From Ashinkailepas kermadecensis (taxonomy: Eukaryota; Arthropoda; Thecostraca; Neolepadidae): a stretch of 64,000 bases of DNA. The notes under the pieces are model-generated. The model made no database searches. It was not told where the DNA came from and was given only the letters and a program-made list of their open reading frames with translations. The stretch lies in contig JAOTOM010003170.1 in the NCBI GenBank assembly GCA_034440615.1, positions 62,001 to 126,000 on the forward strand, given 5' to 3'. Below are positions 34,488 through 47,604 of the stretch, piece by piece; the stretch's first letter is position 1; each line of letters starts with the position of its first letter. Made by a program: the position numbers and the translations under genes.

Positions 34488-35059
34488 AATATGGACCGGA
34501 CCAGAGACACCAAATGCCGTCGGCTGACGGAATTTGGTAACACGGTGACGCGGAACATGACTGACGGAAATGAAGCTGGCCGTTTTCAGTTTCCATGACC
34601 TTCACCTGACAAGAAGGTATGCACCTCAGCAGGCGCTTTCAGCACGGTTGACCCAGAGCCGACCAAGCAGGCGAAGCTGGCCAGAACCCGGTGCTCGTGG
34701 GGCGGACGATAACACGATGGGCTATACTGCTACAGGCAGTGGAGCGACAATTCCCACCTCAGACTGTTTTGCCTTCAGGTGCATGCTAGCCTAATAAATT
34801 CGCCACATCACGATATCATTGCCCATACCATGCCTTCCCCAAAATGGTACAAAATCTTCCCCTGTCCCAAGGCATGGCTTTATCACTGAAACTATTGTCT
34901 AGACGATACTACAGGCAGTGGTGTAGACAGGATTTGTATTTCCGGTGTTCAAGAGCCACAGAAAATGGCACAGAACTGAACAGCGGTAGTGAAGAGTGAT
35001 GCCACAGCACCTACAGCCATGTATGAAGCTAATTTGAAAATAATTTGAACAGATTGCTT
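34488..35059. other. Unique sequence, nothing recognised
   Basis: Plain sequence between the decamer repeat and the LINE ORF1 relic; it may include that element's untranslated leader, which I cannot delimit. Confidence 0.4.
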
Positions 35060-35703
35060 TAATGATGAAGAGTTGAAGAAGATAATTCAGGAGCAAATGA
35101 TCAAAGTGGCATTTGCTGAAGCGGTGGGATAGGATAGTGGATCAGCAGTTTTAAAGGAAGGCCGCAAGCAAACAAACGAGCGCATCGACGACTTAGTACA
35201 GTATTCACGCCGCACATGCCTAGATATAAGTGGCATTCCAGAGAAAGCACGGAAGTCTACGGACAAGATTGTGGTGGATGTGGCCAAAATGGCAGGAGTC
35301 ACAATCACAGCCGCCGACATAGACCGCACCCACAGACTCGGCCAAAGCAGAGATGGCAAGACTCGGGTAATCATTGCCCGTTTCGTCAGCTTCAGTAAGG
35401 CCCAGGAGCTGGGGTCCGTCGGGAACTTAGGAAGTCGCGAGGAGTCCGTGGCACGGCCATTACAATGAACGCAGTGAGAAACATTTGTATAACTGACAGC
35501 CTAACAAGTGAAAATTAGCATACTCTGTACGTCTTCCGACAAATGAGGAAGGAAGGGAAATTTCACTCGATGTGGCTGGACGCAGGCAGAATGAAAATTC
35601 GCCTACACGAAGAAGTGCCAACAAAGGCAATACGATCCATAAACGACCTGTACAAGGTGCCCGCCCCGGAACGCGTAGCTCTTGCCACCACTGGTGCCTA
35701 AGC
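35060..35703 (+). mobile_element. Decayed LINE ORF1 (coiled coil, RRM-like and C-terminal parts)
   Basis: The translation shows the order typical of L1-type ORF1 RNA-binding proteins: a coiled-coil end ERIDDLVQYSRR, then CLDISGIPEKA, then IVVDVAKMAGVTITAADI, DRTHRLGQSRDGK and RVIIARFVSFSKAQ (RRM-like region, about 35160-35405). After a one-base frameshift between about 35405 and 35425 the frame continues as RRELRKSRG, ICITDSLTSE and LYVFRQMRKEGKFHSMWLD, the C-terminal domain. In-frame stops lie upstream (VG*DSG, near 35130) and in the C-terminal part (35516). No reverse transcriptase follows on this strand, so the copy is partial. Family assignment rests on motif recognition. Confidence 0.72.
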
Positions 35704-36739
35704 TGACCCGGCTACAGACGGGCACAGGCTGGTCACTATGGCCTGGGGTTCGAGTCGGGTTGCGTGCTGACTGCGACATTAAGAATGAAGTCGTGTTGCT
35801 CCCTGTGTCCGTCGCTGCGGAGTCTGCTGCTGACCCGCGCTACCGCTCGGCCTGACGGCGCCCGTCTGCCCGCCGGGCCGTCACTTGATAAATCGTGAAA
35901 TGTGAGACTGGGTCACTGGGCGCCGGTCCGGCCCTGGACCAGACCCGGAGTCAGCTGGCTGGGCGACGCATTCAAACTGTTATACAGCTGGCAGTAAACA
36001 AATTTTCCAGAAATATCAATATAGCATCTCTTGACTTTATTCTTATTACACAACATCGGCTAGGCATTATTGTTGAGATAATGCCTAGATTGGGAGCATT
36101 GTGGTTAAATTAATTCCCAAGTTAGGTACGTTTTCGGTAAGCGTGCTTGATTACTGTTCTAACTGCTATGTTACACAGACTAATATGGCTTGCAATGGCA
36201 AGGGTATTATCATTGATTACATTCCTCCAGTAGATTGTTTGGTATTTGATAATTTACCGGACCCCTCATTCCATGCACTGTTTGAGCGATCATATGTAAT
36301 GAGTGTTATGTTATATGAGTTATGCGACATGGATGCTTTAATGGATGATTTTCTCAGCTTTAATGAATTCGCAAGACTGATCGCAATAAACGTTATCATG
36401 GTGATGATAATGAACACACAGCATCGTGCGACTTTTTCATGTTTCGTATTGCTTCACCGGTGTCGCCCCGGTCCAAGTCGAAGCAACTGGCACCTCTGGA
36501 AATGCCGTCATCACAGCTATCGCTGGGCTGTATGTTTCGCCATCGATGGAGCGACCGTAGCTGCTGGAGCAGCTGTGGTCAAGCCACTGGGACAGCTGTG
36601 GCCGCTTGGGCAGTCGTCACCGTTATGACGGCTTTGGCCGTTGGGGCGGCAGCCGCCGCTGAAGTGGCGGTGGCCGACGTTCCCAGTCCTTGACAGCATT
36701 TATGGCTCCCAATCTTATCTTATCTCTGAGGCTGTCAGA
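35704..36739. other. Unique sequence, one unrecognised frame
   Basis: A plus frame of 175 codons at 36101-36628 has ordinary composition up to about residue 110 (MVKLIPKLGTFSVSVLDYC onward) and then a Gly/Ala-rich end. I recognise no domain. A ggttcgagtcg near 35747 resembles a polymerase III B-box but has no matching A-box. Confidence 0.35.
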
Positions 36740-38080
36740 CTAGTCCTCTCTGACTCTCAGAGATCCTCTTCATCCCTGAGGGCCCTCTCATGCTTTTAGG
36801 GGTAAAACACAGTCCTCAATAGCCCTGTCTAGCTCGTCTGTCTAGTCCTGTCTGTCTAGCTAGGGAATTTCAGCTCTGAGCTAGGCCCTCACTAGTACTC
36901 TTAAACTCGTAGGGGTCCTGTTCATTTCCCAGAAGCCCTTTCAAACCCCAAGAGCATCCCAGCCCTCTCTGACCCTCAAGCCCCCTGTTTATTCCTCAGC
37001 TGTCAGGGGCCCATTCCAGCTGAGACTGCTCTTTCCAGATGGCACAGGCATTCCAACCCTCTTGTCTTCACGGTCCTTGCCAGCCCTCAGGGTGGACATC
37101 TTCAGGTCTCATGGGCCCTTTCCACACAAGCTGTAAGATGCATTTTAATTTTTCCTCCTCTCCGTCTGCTCCTCAGGACTGTCGTCTGGACGGCCACATC
37201 GGACTCGCCAAGAGGCGGGCGCCCCTTGACCCCTTGGAAACGCCACTGCATTTTAACAGTCCGGGGTCCCTTCATGGGATTAGAGGCTCTTAGGTCCTTC
37301 ACGTAGCACCGGGAGCCTTCGGCTTGGATGGTCTTTGTAGCTCGGGAGCCTCTTCATCGACCTCAGACCCGCTGGCAGTTCTGAGCCACTCCCCATCAGC
37401 GTGAGTAAAGGCGACCCAGTGGCCCTGCACGTCCGGCCTGGGCCCTTTCCGTCGGCTCAGGGACCCTCTTTCACAGATCAGAACACTCCACGTCCAGCCG
37501 GAAATCTCTGTCAAAAGCTTGGATGGACCTCTTCTATCACGAAAGGGGCCCCCTTTGTTGTTTCGGTCCTCTCTGTTGGCCCAGAGGCCCTTCATACCGG
37601 CTCCGGGTCCTCTCCGGCGATCGGGGGTCCGCCCGCAGCAAGGGGTCCTCTCCGTCGGCGCAGGGGTCCTCCTTAACGACCCAGAGCCTAATCTGTCCGA
37701 CAGGAAGCCCTCTTCCAACAGCTTGGGGTCCCTCCATCAGGCCAGGGGCAACTAGGGGCAGGGGGAATTCTCTCTCCAGCAACTATGGCCCCCTCCGTCG
37801 TCTCAGGGCCTTCTTCGACGACCCAGGGCCTTTGCCGGATAGCCGTGAGCTTCTTTTCAGACGCTTGGGCCCTCTCCATCAGGTCAGAGGCCCTTTCTTC
37901 GGCTTGAGCACCGCCGTCAGCATACGGACCCTTCATATTGGCTCGGGACCCTCCCTGTCAGCCCGGGGGCCATTCCAACGATCGGGGCCACCTCCGTCGA
38001 TCTAGAAGCCCTTCACGTTATCCCAGCCAAGGGCCTTCAACATCTTCCCGAGGGCACTCCATTGACTCGGGGTCCTCTTC
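36740..38080. repeat. Degenerate 28-35 bp repeat, C/T-rich
   Basis: Words such as gggtcctctccgtcggc, aggccctttc, gggaccctctttc and gggccttcttcgacg recur at roughly 30-bp spacing on the plus strand. Identity between units is low and the period drifts. I read it as an old, decayed minisatellite; biased composition alone is the alternative. Confidence 0.5.
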
Positions 38081-38104
38081 ATGCACGTGCACCGGTGTGC
38101 GAGT

Positions 38105-38300
38105 GTGTATGCGTGTGGACCAGAGCAGTGCTCGTCTGTGTGCAGGTGTGTTGTGTGAGTGTGTATGCGTGTGGACCAGAGCAGTGCTCGTCTGTGCTCA
38201 GGTGTGTGTGTGTGTGCGCGTGTGTATGTGTGCTGTGCGCGCGTGTGTGCTCATATGCGTGTGTGCAGGTGTGGGTGTGTGGGTGTGCGGTGTACACGGG
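38105..38300. repeat. 56-bp duplication within a (GT)n-rich tract
   Basis: gcgtgtggaccagagcagtg occurs at 38111 and 38167, followed by GT-rich sequence to about 38300. Confidence 0.85.
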
Positions 38301-38569
38301 AGAGAGGGAGGACGGCCGTGATGGCATCTGCCCGCCGCCATCGCGCCAGGTGACCAGCCGTTTTTGGGTGTGCGTGAGGAACTGCCCAGGCAGTCTCATA
38401 TCATGCCGACCACGACTCGCGACCGCTCCGGGCCCGAATCTCAAGGCCCCGAGTGTTCCGCATGCAAACCGCCGTCAGTGTGATGTCGACACAACTCGAC
38501 TGCACTCACACCTGCCGACCTTGAGCAGCACGCCATGTTCGGGAGCATGCGACCATCGCCCACGCGCAG

Positions 38570-39680
<1,111 letters not shown>

Positions 39681-39795
39681 TGCAATGTTTGCCCATGGGT
39701 CTGGCATGCCATGGGTCTGGCGTGCAATGTTTGCCCATGGGTCTGGCATGCCATGGGTCTGGCGTGCAATGTTTACCCATGGGTCTGGCATCACG
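39681..39795. repeat. 42-bp minisatellite, 2.7 copies
   Basis: The unit is gcaatgtttgcccatgggtc then tggcatgccatgggtctggcgt; it is itself built from the half-repeat ccatgggtctggc. Confidence 0.93.
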
Positions 39796-40132
39796 ATATC
39801 GGACGAGGAGCAAGTTAAATAGCAAATAAACGTGCATTTCAACGGCTCACAAAGACCTGCGACGGCAGTGAAAAACTACGATTCAGCACACATCAACATG
39901 GGCATCGTCTTCTGGGAATGGTGGGACGCGTCTTCTCACCTAGCTTAGTTGATGGGGGATTGTCTCCATCCAGTACAGGATAAGTCGGGTTTGGACTGGG
40001 AAAGTATTGTTGCAGATGGGCATCCACAAATTGAGCTTTCGAATGGGAAAAAAATTGCAAAATAACCGTGAGAAATGCGACGAAAGATCCTAGATCTGGT
40101 AACTTGCCACATTCAAGATGCATAGCACGTAC

Positions 40133-40738
40133 CTGGCACATACCACTATCGCTAAGTTGATGGAACATATATTCAATGAATGTTCTCGTTTTCTGAAGGA
40201 ATGTATCCTCCTCCTCAATGATTGTTACCCGAAATAAAAGAAAAGAATAAAGTAATCGTTTTCGTGTTTGGATAAATGTCTCCCGCCAGCAAAATGTGTC
40301 GCGACGCCCCTGTTTCTCACCATGTCCGCCGGTAATGACTTTGTGATGCATGAAGCTGTCCTTGTGGGTTGCTAACAATTCAACCAGCATGCAGAAGAAT
40401 AAGAAGGTTGTTGGTGTAGACATGTGAACTGCTGACGGAGGCAGCGATCGTAGCTGCTCGTCACGACACGAGAACACATCTGCAAACGTCGCTGACTGAG
40501 AAGAGTGGCTGCACGTCAACTCGCAATGTCATCGCTTCGCGGCTTCTGCATATCTCAACCAATCAGTCCAATCCAGACTCATGCCCGACTGTCGAGGCAA
40601 CGGGAAGTGGCAAATATAGTCGGAGAAAAACGTCAGTGTGTCACGTAGCATACTGCTCAGAGTGTATAACAATGCAGACATGACATTGTCACTCCAACTG
40701 TTGGCATACAAAGCTGCCTCCTCGCATTTGATCGTGTC
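40133..40738 (-). CDS. Hypothetical coding segment, possibly exons of a host gene
   Basis: Minus-strand frame with normal protein composition in sequence that is not repetitive. From 40738 (after a TTAG acceptor candidate) it reads DTIKCEEAALYANSWSD and onward to DWTDWLRYAEAAKR, then a stop at 40529-40531. In the same frame from 40519 it continues through LPPSAVHMSTPTTFLFFCML and KTRTFIEYMFHQLSDSGMCQ, ending at a strong donor, CAG|GTACGT (exon end 40133). An alternative internal exon, 40479-40321, has TTTGCAG acceptor and ATG|GTGAGA donor and is phase 1-1. I do not recognise the protein. The stop means either an intron between the parts or a pseudogene. Confidence 0.3.
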
Positions 40739-41055
40739 CTAACGAGAGCACGCGTTGTGGCAGCACGTTCGCTGCAGCCACTACGTCACCAGACTTGTGT
40801 AGCCGACTGACTTACCACACTGCAGGTGGATGGAGTTGTCAGAGTGGCACTGGTGAAATGAGACTATTTTCCTTGGTCCCTGCTTTAGAATGGAGTGGGG
40901 AAGTGGGGATTTTGTGGGGGACAAGGTGATTGTCGCCGACAGCCAAGTTGATGGTAGCCAAACCACGCATGCAATAATGTCTCCGGCAAAAGACGGCATA
41001 TCGGCAAATGAAGGCCCTTGCAGAATGTGAGGGGAGACAGGAATGCCATCCCAAC

Positions 41056-41830
41056 CATTCCATCCCCAGACCACCTCCCCGAGAACCGACCACTCCATCC
41101 CTAGACCATCCCCCCGACACCAGATCACTCCATCCCCAGACCACCTCCCAGATACTCGACCACTCGATATCTGGACTACCTTCCCGACACCCGACCACAC
41201 GATCCTAGACCACCCCCGATACCCAGACCACCTCCCCGACACCCAACCACTCCACCCTAGACCACCTCCCCGAGACACGACCACAACATCCCCAGACCAC
41301 CTTCCAGATACCCGACCACTCCATCCCCACACCACTTCCCCGAGACCAAACCACTCCATCCCAGACCACCTTCATGACACCAAACCACTCCGCCCCAGAC
41401 CACCTTCCCGATACCCGACCACTCCATCCCCAGACCAGCTCCCCGACACCAGACCACTCCACCCCAGACCACCTCCCCGACACCCGATAACTCCATCCCC
41501 AGACCAGCTCCCCGACACCAGACCACTCCATCCCCAGACCAGCTCCCCGACACCAGACCACTCCATCCCCAGACCAGCTCCCCGACACCAGACCACTCCA
41601 TCCCCAGACCAGCTCCCCGACTCCCGACCACTCCATCCCCAGACCAGCTCCCCGACACCAGACCACTCCACCCCAGACCACCTCCCCGACACCCGATAAC
41701 TCCATCCCCAGACCAGCTCCCCGACACCAGACCACTCCATCCCCAGACCAGCTCCCCGACTCCCGACTACTCCATCTCCAGACCACCTTCTCGACACCAG
41801 ACTACTCCATCCCCAGACCAGCTCCTCACA
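41056..41830. repeat. 35-bp minisatellite, about 22 copies
   Basis: The unit is ccgacaccagaccactccat followed by ccccagaccagctcc. The right two thirds are regular; the left part is diverged (gatactcgaccactcgatat). Period is 31-36 bp. Frames of up to 218 codons are by-products. Confidence 0.95.
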
Positions 41831-42119
41831 GCAGATCGCCGCCGCCGCCCACAGTGACCGCACTCGGGCGCCACATCTCTAACTGTGTCGGACGGGCGAG
41901 TGCAGCACCCCCTGCCGAGGTGTCCAGGCCCATCGGCAGATGGCGGGCCATTGCCGGCCGCCACCCTGGTGACCTCTGTGTAACCGGAGCTGCCGGCTGC
42001 GCCTCTCCCCTCCTCTCCTCTCCCAGAGGGCTGCGCCGCCTGCGCTCTGAACCAACAACGGCAACAATCGGACCTGCTGGTCAGAGGCTAGTTAGATGGT
42101 CAGCTGGGGACATAACCCT
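41831..42119. other. GC-rich spacer
   Basis: Non-repetitive spacer between two arrays; no recognised feature. Confidence 0.4.
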
Positions 42120-42690
42120 TAGATTTCCAAGAGCCCAGTCCATCTTTTTGGGCCCCCATCGTAATTTTCAGGGATCCCGGCACGACTTTTCGGGCCCCAG
42201 TGTGGATTTCAGGGGTGAGGGTGCGATCTTTTTGACCTCGTGTGATTTTCAGGGGCCAATCCCCTCTTTTGGGGGCCACAGCGTCATATTGAGGGAACTT
42301 CCCTCCCCCACGGTGACTGTGTGACTGTGTCCCCAGCATGATTTCTAGGAGCTCCGACCGAACCTTCTGAGGCCCCAGCGCGACCTTTTCTGGGGTCTTG
42401 GTCCTACTTTTTGGAGGCCCCAGAGTCATTTTTAGGGGCCCCGGAACGGTGTTTGAGCCCCCAATGTGATTGTCAGGGGCACTGGTGCAATTTTGGGGCC
42501 CAGCGTTATTTTCTCTCGTCTATTTTCAGGGACTCTATGCGAACTTTTGTGGCTCCAATGTATCTGACATTTTTGAAGGGGCCCAGTGCATTTTTGGGGT
42601 CCCCAATGGGATTTTTAAGGAGTCTGGCGCATTTTTTCCAAACCCCGGTGCGATTCTTAAACACCCCACAACCTCTCAGGGGCGGTGGTG
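42120..42690. repeat. Degenerate 25-35 bp repeat
   Basis: Words such as ggggccccagtgtg, attttcaggggcc and tttttggggtcccca recur with drifting spacing. It resembles the decayed tract at 36.7-38.1 kb in style, though I cannot show common descent. Confidence 0.55.
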
Positions 42691-43200
42691 AAACTGCCCC
42701 CATGCCCCCCCCCCCTCCCCTCTCGGCACGCTACTGGTCAGGAGACCTTTCCAACTTTGCTTTCTTTTATATCCCAAGATGCACCTAAGAACACTGGTAC
42801 CTAGTCTTGGTATCTTGGAAGTCATAGGTATTCATATAGGTTTTACTATCAAATGTAACTATGAAACCCTAAATTACCAGCAGCCTGAATCTTACAATAG
42901 ATCATTTATAAAAACAATCCTCTCCGAAAACCTACATTTTGAAGTCTGTGCGATTTTCTTCACACCAGTCAGGCGGCCGGCTCAGCCTAACCCTGTTCGC
43001 GCAAGAGGGCTCAGAGCCAGAGAGCCCCACAGGTTCCGCTGCCAGTGCTTGCTATGTCCTGCCCAAAACCATGAATTCATCATTCCGGCGAAGACAGTCC
43101 GATACGAAGCTGACTTCAGGCTTCAGTAAAGTCGAGACTCGGCGATGTTTAAAACTAAGTGACGAACCGACAGCTGTGCTAGGATGTGAATGGCAAACGA
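42691..43200. other. Unique sequence, nothing recognised
   Basis: Average composition; frames of up to 116 codons not recognised. Confidence 0.4.
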
Positions 43201-43350
43201 CAATGTGTATTCACCAGAACGATGGCTGATGTTCATATACGGAACAGCAACCCACTGTAAGCCACGACGTATAGACAATGTGTATTCACCAGAACGATGG
43301 CTGATGTTCATATACGGAACGGCAACCCACTGTAAGCCACGACGTATAGA
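43201..43350. repeat. 75-bp tandem duplication, near-perfect
   Basis: caatgtgtattcaccagaac at 43201 and 43276 begins two 75-bp copies that differ at a single visible base (ggaacagc/ggaacggc). The frame is preserved, giving a 25-residue repeat starting NVYSPERWLM in an unrecognised frame. Confidence 0.93.
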
Positions 43351-43782
43351 CAAATGTGTTTTTTTTTGCGCATTGTGTAGCATTCCGAGCCATTGTCATT
43401 TTTGTGAATGTAAATCACCGGAGACGAATGCTCCCGTCCTCAACAGGAGTGGTCGTGCCCACTCAGGTGGTGCCTCTATGCCCATCACACACAGTCAGTG
43501 GACACCTGATGCGGCCGGCGACGTTTCCGCTTCCATCAGCTCGGCCTGGTGAGGCCGACCGGTGTTTATGAGGTGCACCGGGCGTGCACCGGGCGTCCAC
43601 CGAAACATTCCAGCGTGAGAGACGGCCGCAATAAGCCACAGCCGGCGACAGGAACACATGGGTGTCTGTGCACCGACGCGGCTGGTGCTGGCGCTGGTTT
43701 GCATGGCCATGACGGTGTTTGCGGCGCTGGGGGAGCCGCTGCGGAAGCGCCGACGGTCGGCCGGGCAGCCAATGCGGTGGTA
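43351..43782. other. Unique GC-rich sequence
   Basis: No recognised feature; gtgcaccgggc is duplicated at 43574 and 43585. Confidence 0.4.
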
Positions 43783-44255
43783 CATAGTCATAGTCATAGT
43801 CATAGTCACAGTCGTATATTGAGTTCTCCATATTCATGGCTTTTCAGCACTCGCGTCAATACATGGTTCAATGATAAAAGAGAAACTCGAATTATGAAAA
43901 ACACTAAATAACGCAAAACGTCAATGGAAAAAGATAAAATGATAAAACATGCCATGAAATACGCCCCTGAGCATCAACCCTATTATTCCACGTGCTGACC
44001 GCCCGATACAGAAAGCTGCGCCTCGCAGCTTCCGTATTAATGCGGGGCAGCTCTAATTTATTCGCGTCAGTTCCTCGAGTGCTCCTACTGGAGATTTCGG
44101 AGCGGAACTTAATACTGTTAGCCAATGTAAGGGGGTCAGATGTTGCAAGCAGTCTCCCAACCATGCCCAAATCGCGCTCCTGAAGCATGTTGTCGAACTT
44201 CAGTGCTGGCGGTACGCCGCCAGCACTGGTCTGCCCGGTCCCTGCCGGACGTCGG
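43783..44255 (-). mobile_element. 3' end of a LINE with hexamer tail
   Basis: On the minus strand, about 44230 to 43960 encodes the C-terminal region of a LINE reverse transcriptase: LKFDNMLQERDLGMVGRLL, SSRSTRGTDANKLELPR, then ARRSFLYRAVSTWNNR. This ..TRG..L.LPR....RRSFLYR...WN pattern is the characteristic post-RT segment of many LINE ORF2s. After the stop at 43904-43906 there is about 100 bp of AT-rich 3' UTR ending in tandem ctatga units (plus 43783-43810), a typical LINE tail. The 5' part is missing, as expected from incomplete target-primed reverse transcription. No clear target-site duplication was found. Confidence 0.82.
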
Positions 44256-47200
44256 CTCATACAATGTTTATTGGCCTCGCTGCTGAAAAACGCCTGACCG
44301 TTCATGCGGCCGGGCAATGAAGAGATAGTCTGACATACCGAGCAATCGGAGGGGCGTTAGAGAGGCGAGATGCTTGTCTAAGCCTGTTCGAGATGCGCAC
44401 AGATCACGGACACGTCGGTCCCACCTGTAGAGGTCACTGCACACCTGGCCACGGCTGCTATGTCACCCCGAAGTGGTTGTTGATGAAGTAGTGTCACTCT
44501 CCCCCACGAGATGTGTTCAAATCGACGAAGAATGGGAAGCATTGCACATGCCGGAGATGTCAATCTTCAGCAGGACAGCTTTCACCATGCTTTACCATTT
44601 TATCACTTTACCACCCTTAATGAAGATGCAGCAGAACATAGCAGGATCATGTCGTTTCTTCAGAGATTCGGTCTGTTCTCTGATTACACAGTCTGCTATT
44701 GTATGGCTGTTGATCACGACGGCGGCCATCTGCAGACGCAGAATCGCACACGAATCCGTGCCAATATTTGCGCAGGGTGCACCGAGACAGTGGCGCGTTG
44801 TGCGACGCATATGCCGCAGCGTTTCGGCGCGCTTCCTTTGTGTACCCGAAGCGTTACGCACAATAGGAGACTGCGTGTGTGGGGGCGGGCGTGGTCGTGG
44901 GTATACCAGGGGACCCAGCCGACCGGACCCAGGCAGGTGCCGGACGCTCTCGGCGAGCGACGTGGTGGATGGGCTGAACGAAACCCATTCGGAATCTAGA
45001 TGACTGTTGGGGTTTTGAATATGCAAGAACACAGGTGAGCGAACAAAAAATTAACGAGACAAAACGAGTCTATAACTGAAGAAATCGCAGAAAGCTTTCA
45101 TTTCCCCAAAGATTATGGCCGCCTTAGGATACATAGTGCGTTTCCACAGCCCCTGCGATCCACCCTTGCGTGGGTGATGAATGCGAGCGTGCGCACGCAC
45201 GCGTGCGTGTGTGTGTGTGTGTGTACATGCGTGAATATGGACGCCAGTGGGCGTATGAGATATCTGCGGAAGCAGCCGTCGTTACGGACGCCCGGCGGGC
45301 CTTGATGAGGCTGGGAGATGGTCCAGCCGCCGACGCTCGGAGGGGGGGGAGGAGGAGGAGGAGAGTCATGCACGGGCCGGCGTGCAGGGACGTATGTCGC
45401 CGATCTGACCGAACAACAGCCTGATCGAGTAGCTGTGGTGCGCAGTCCATCTGGTTGGGCCCGGGCCCGTGTTGTCAGATATGTACTTCGAATGTATTCG
45501 TCAGCCGGTCTACACAGCTGTCAATATCGTACACCATTGTGTCATCAAGCACACGAGTTGAGATTAAGCCGCTAACTTACATGAACGAAGTGCAATGCCC
45601 ACAACAATGCACACCCGTTTTCGCAGAATACTACAGCATGACTGGAAACACGGAAATTACCACCGGAGGAGGCGCGGAAAGTCAGCATCATTGCACTGAT
45701 TATCACAAATTAAGGTATGCTCCTTGCATCCCAAGAATGTACGCCCACTTTGAACAGAGTATGGTCGTTTCTTCAAAGATGCTGTTCAGGAAATGTCGTA
45801 TTACTGGGCCGTATCAGAATCCTTATCAGAGTGCATTCTCCCCCGATTGGCCGACGCTGGTATTTCCTCGCTGCAAGAGATCAGCGCACTGCAGGTGGGG
45901 CCTGAGGGAGCCGTCCCCGCACCGCTGCTAGAGATGAGCACAATGTAGGTAGGACCTGAGGAAGCGGTCAGCGCACCTCTGCGCCGAGCGTCATACACGG
46001 AACACGATGCGGCGTCACGAGCTCACATGCCCGGACATCCGGGGGAGACGTCCCAGGCGGCTGCCCCTCCCCGTTGAACTCGAGTGCTCCCGTGAACTCT
46101 ACTGCTCCAGTGAAGCCCAGCACTTGTTCTCCCATGTTAAGATTTCCTCCGTTGAAAACAATGGATTCAAATGAAATATTATATGTCTTTTCCAAGGTGG
46201 TCGCAGCTTCAGACATTGGTAACCATTCACAACGGGCAAAGGCTAGCAAAGGAACCAGGTTGAGATCCCTGGTGTTAAAATCGATACTCTATATCTGGGA
46301 TATACATGGATATTCCAGAATCCATGGATTATTACCCATTACCATATTACAATGCATTTCCATTGCGTTTAAAATAAACAATTCATTAATTTTGCGTAGA
46401 CTCCGCAAATAAACGTTCTCATCCGAGGATATGTGCGTGCTGTTGTCATGTGGGACGAAAGTACTGCCGAATTAGTGCTGATGGGATTGGCCGAGCAATA
46501 GTGTATATAATTACTGGGGTGGGCATGGGCTCGACATATAATTATGTCGCGCTTGAGTCGTCAGAATGCATGGTGAACTGAACATCTATATTGTAATTGA
46601 CCCCTTGTCTAACGAATATTGCAGGGAAAGGAATGCTTCTGGACGCTCAATTGGCTGTGTTGGTGTAAAACTGCATTAACGAATTGGTTCCTTAGGTTGA
46701 ATTCCCACATACATTGTCAAGGCAACGTTAGTAGAGGACTGGTTTCAGAGTTACCTCTCTAGTAATCTTTCCTCAAACAAGCGCATAAAGGAGATGGGAA
46801 AGGGGAGGGCAAATCGGTTTCCCACGATCCCATCGGACTCCTTTGATTTGCTTGAAGACGAAATCGGCGAATCTAAGAATGCTGTTATGCACATGCTGGT
46901 CAATGTTATTCAGAAGCACTTCACAGTCGGGTAAGTCAGGTAAGTTAATGTTGCCCAGACTATGTTGAATGAGTTTTAGGACGCATCAATAACTTCCTTT
47001 ATATCTCCATCGAAATTCGCTACATTCAAAACGAAGGCATGACTGCCAATCGGCAAACGCTTTGCGAACCATGCTTGTACTTTGTGAGAGAAGTTGGGCT
47101 GTCCAGATAGAGTTATCCAGACAGCTCGATCAGTGTTTGTCAGGTGTTCTGGTGTCACCGCCAAAATCTGAGTTAGTATTTTGTACATGAACCAGGAAAG

Positions 47201-47364
47201 TTTGTCCTACGGGATCGCCTCATGCTGATGTTATGGGGCGCAGTGAAATATTGGGTTTGTGATTTTTCTGGAGGACACATAACTCAGCTGTGTGGCTGAA
47301 CTGCCATATCAGTAATTGTATGCGCGACAGCTGTTGGTAATTTATGGGAGAGGATGAACTTGAC
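44256..47364. other. Unique sequence, no gene recognised
   Basis: About 3 kb without arrays, apart from a short (GT)n near 45205 and G/purine runs near 45342-45365. Frames of up to 176 codons (plus 44473-45003) show no recognisable domain. AT-rich from 46280 to 47200; a minus frame at 46976-47188 (MYKILTQILAVTPEH) looks protein-like but is unassigned. It could hide exons of a host gene that I cannot detect by eye. Confidence 0.4.
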
Positions 47365-47458
47365 GAGGGCGCTGATTCTGATATCCAGAGCCGTGGTGGG
47401 GTTTGGGTGCTGAGGGCGCTGGCTCTGATATTCAGAGCCGTGGTTGGGTTTGGGTGTG
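47365..47458. repeat. 47-bp tandem duplication
   Basis: gagggcgctgattctgatat at 47365 and gagggcgctggctctgatat at 47412 start two imperfect copies. Confidence 0.85.
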
Positions 47459-47604
47459 GGCTGGGCTCGACGTCTCAGTATTCATGTCGTCGCAGATCAC
47501 CACGGCTGTTCATGTGACTATCCCCGCGCACCCGGCAGATGTTGGGTGAAGTGAAGTGCACGGAAGTGGTGGAGGTGCCGCCGTGGCAGGGGCAGACGGG
47601 ACGC
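47459..47604. other. Spacer
   Basis: Short unique spacer, nothing recognised. Confidence 0.4.

Noticed and set aside
35720..35770. Polymerase III B-box-like ggttcgagtcg suggesting another SINE
   Set aside because: No A-box at proper spacing, no tail, and no second copy seen.
36101..36628. 175-codon plus frame as a gene
   Set aside because: No domain recognised; the C-terminal half is Gly/Ala-rich low complexity and no splice or promoter signals were found.
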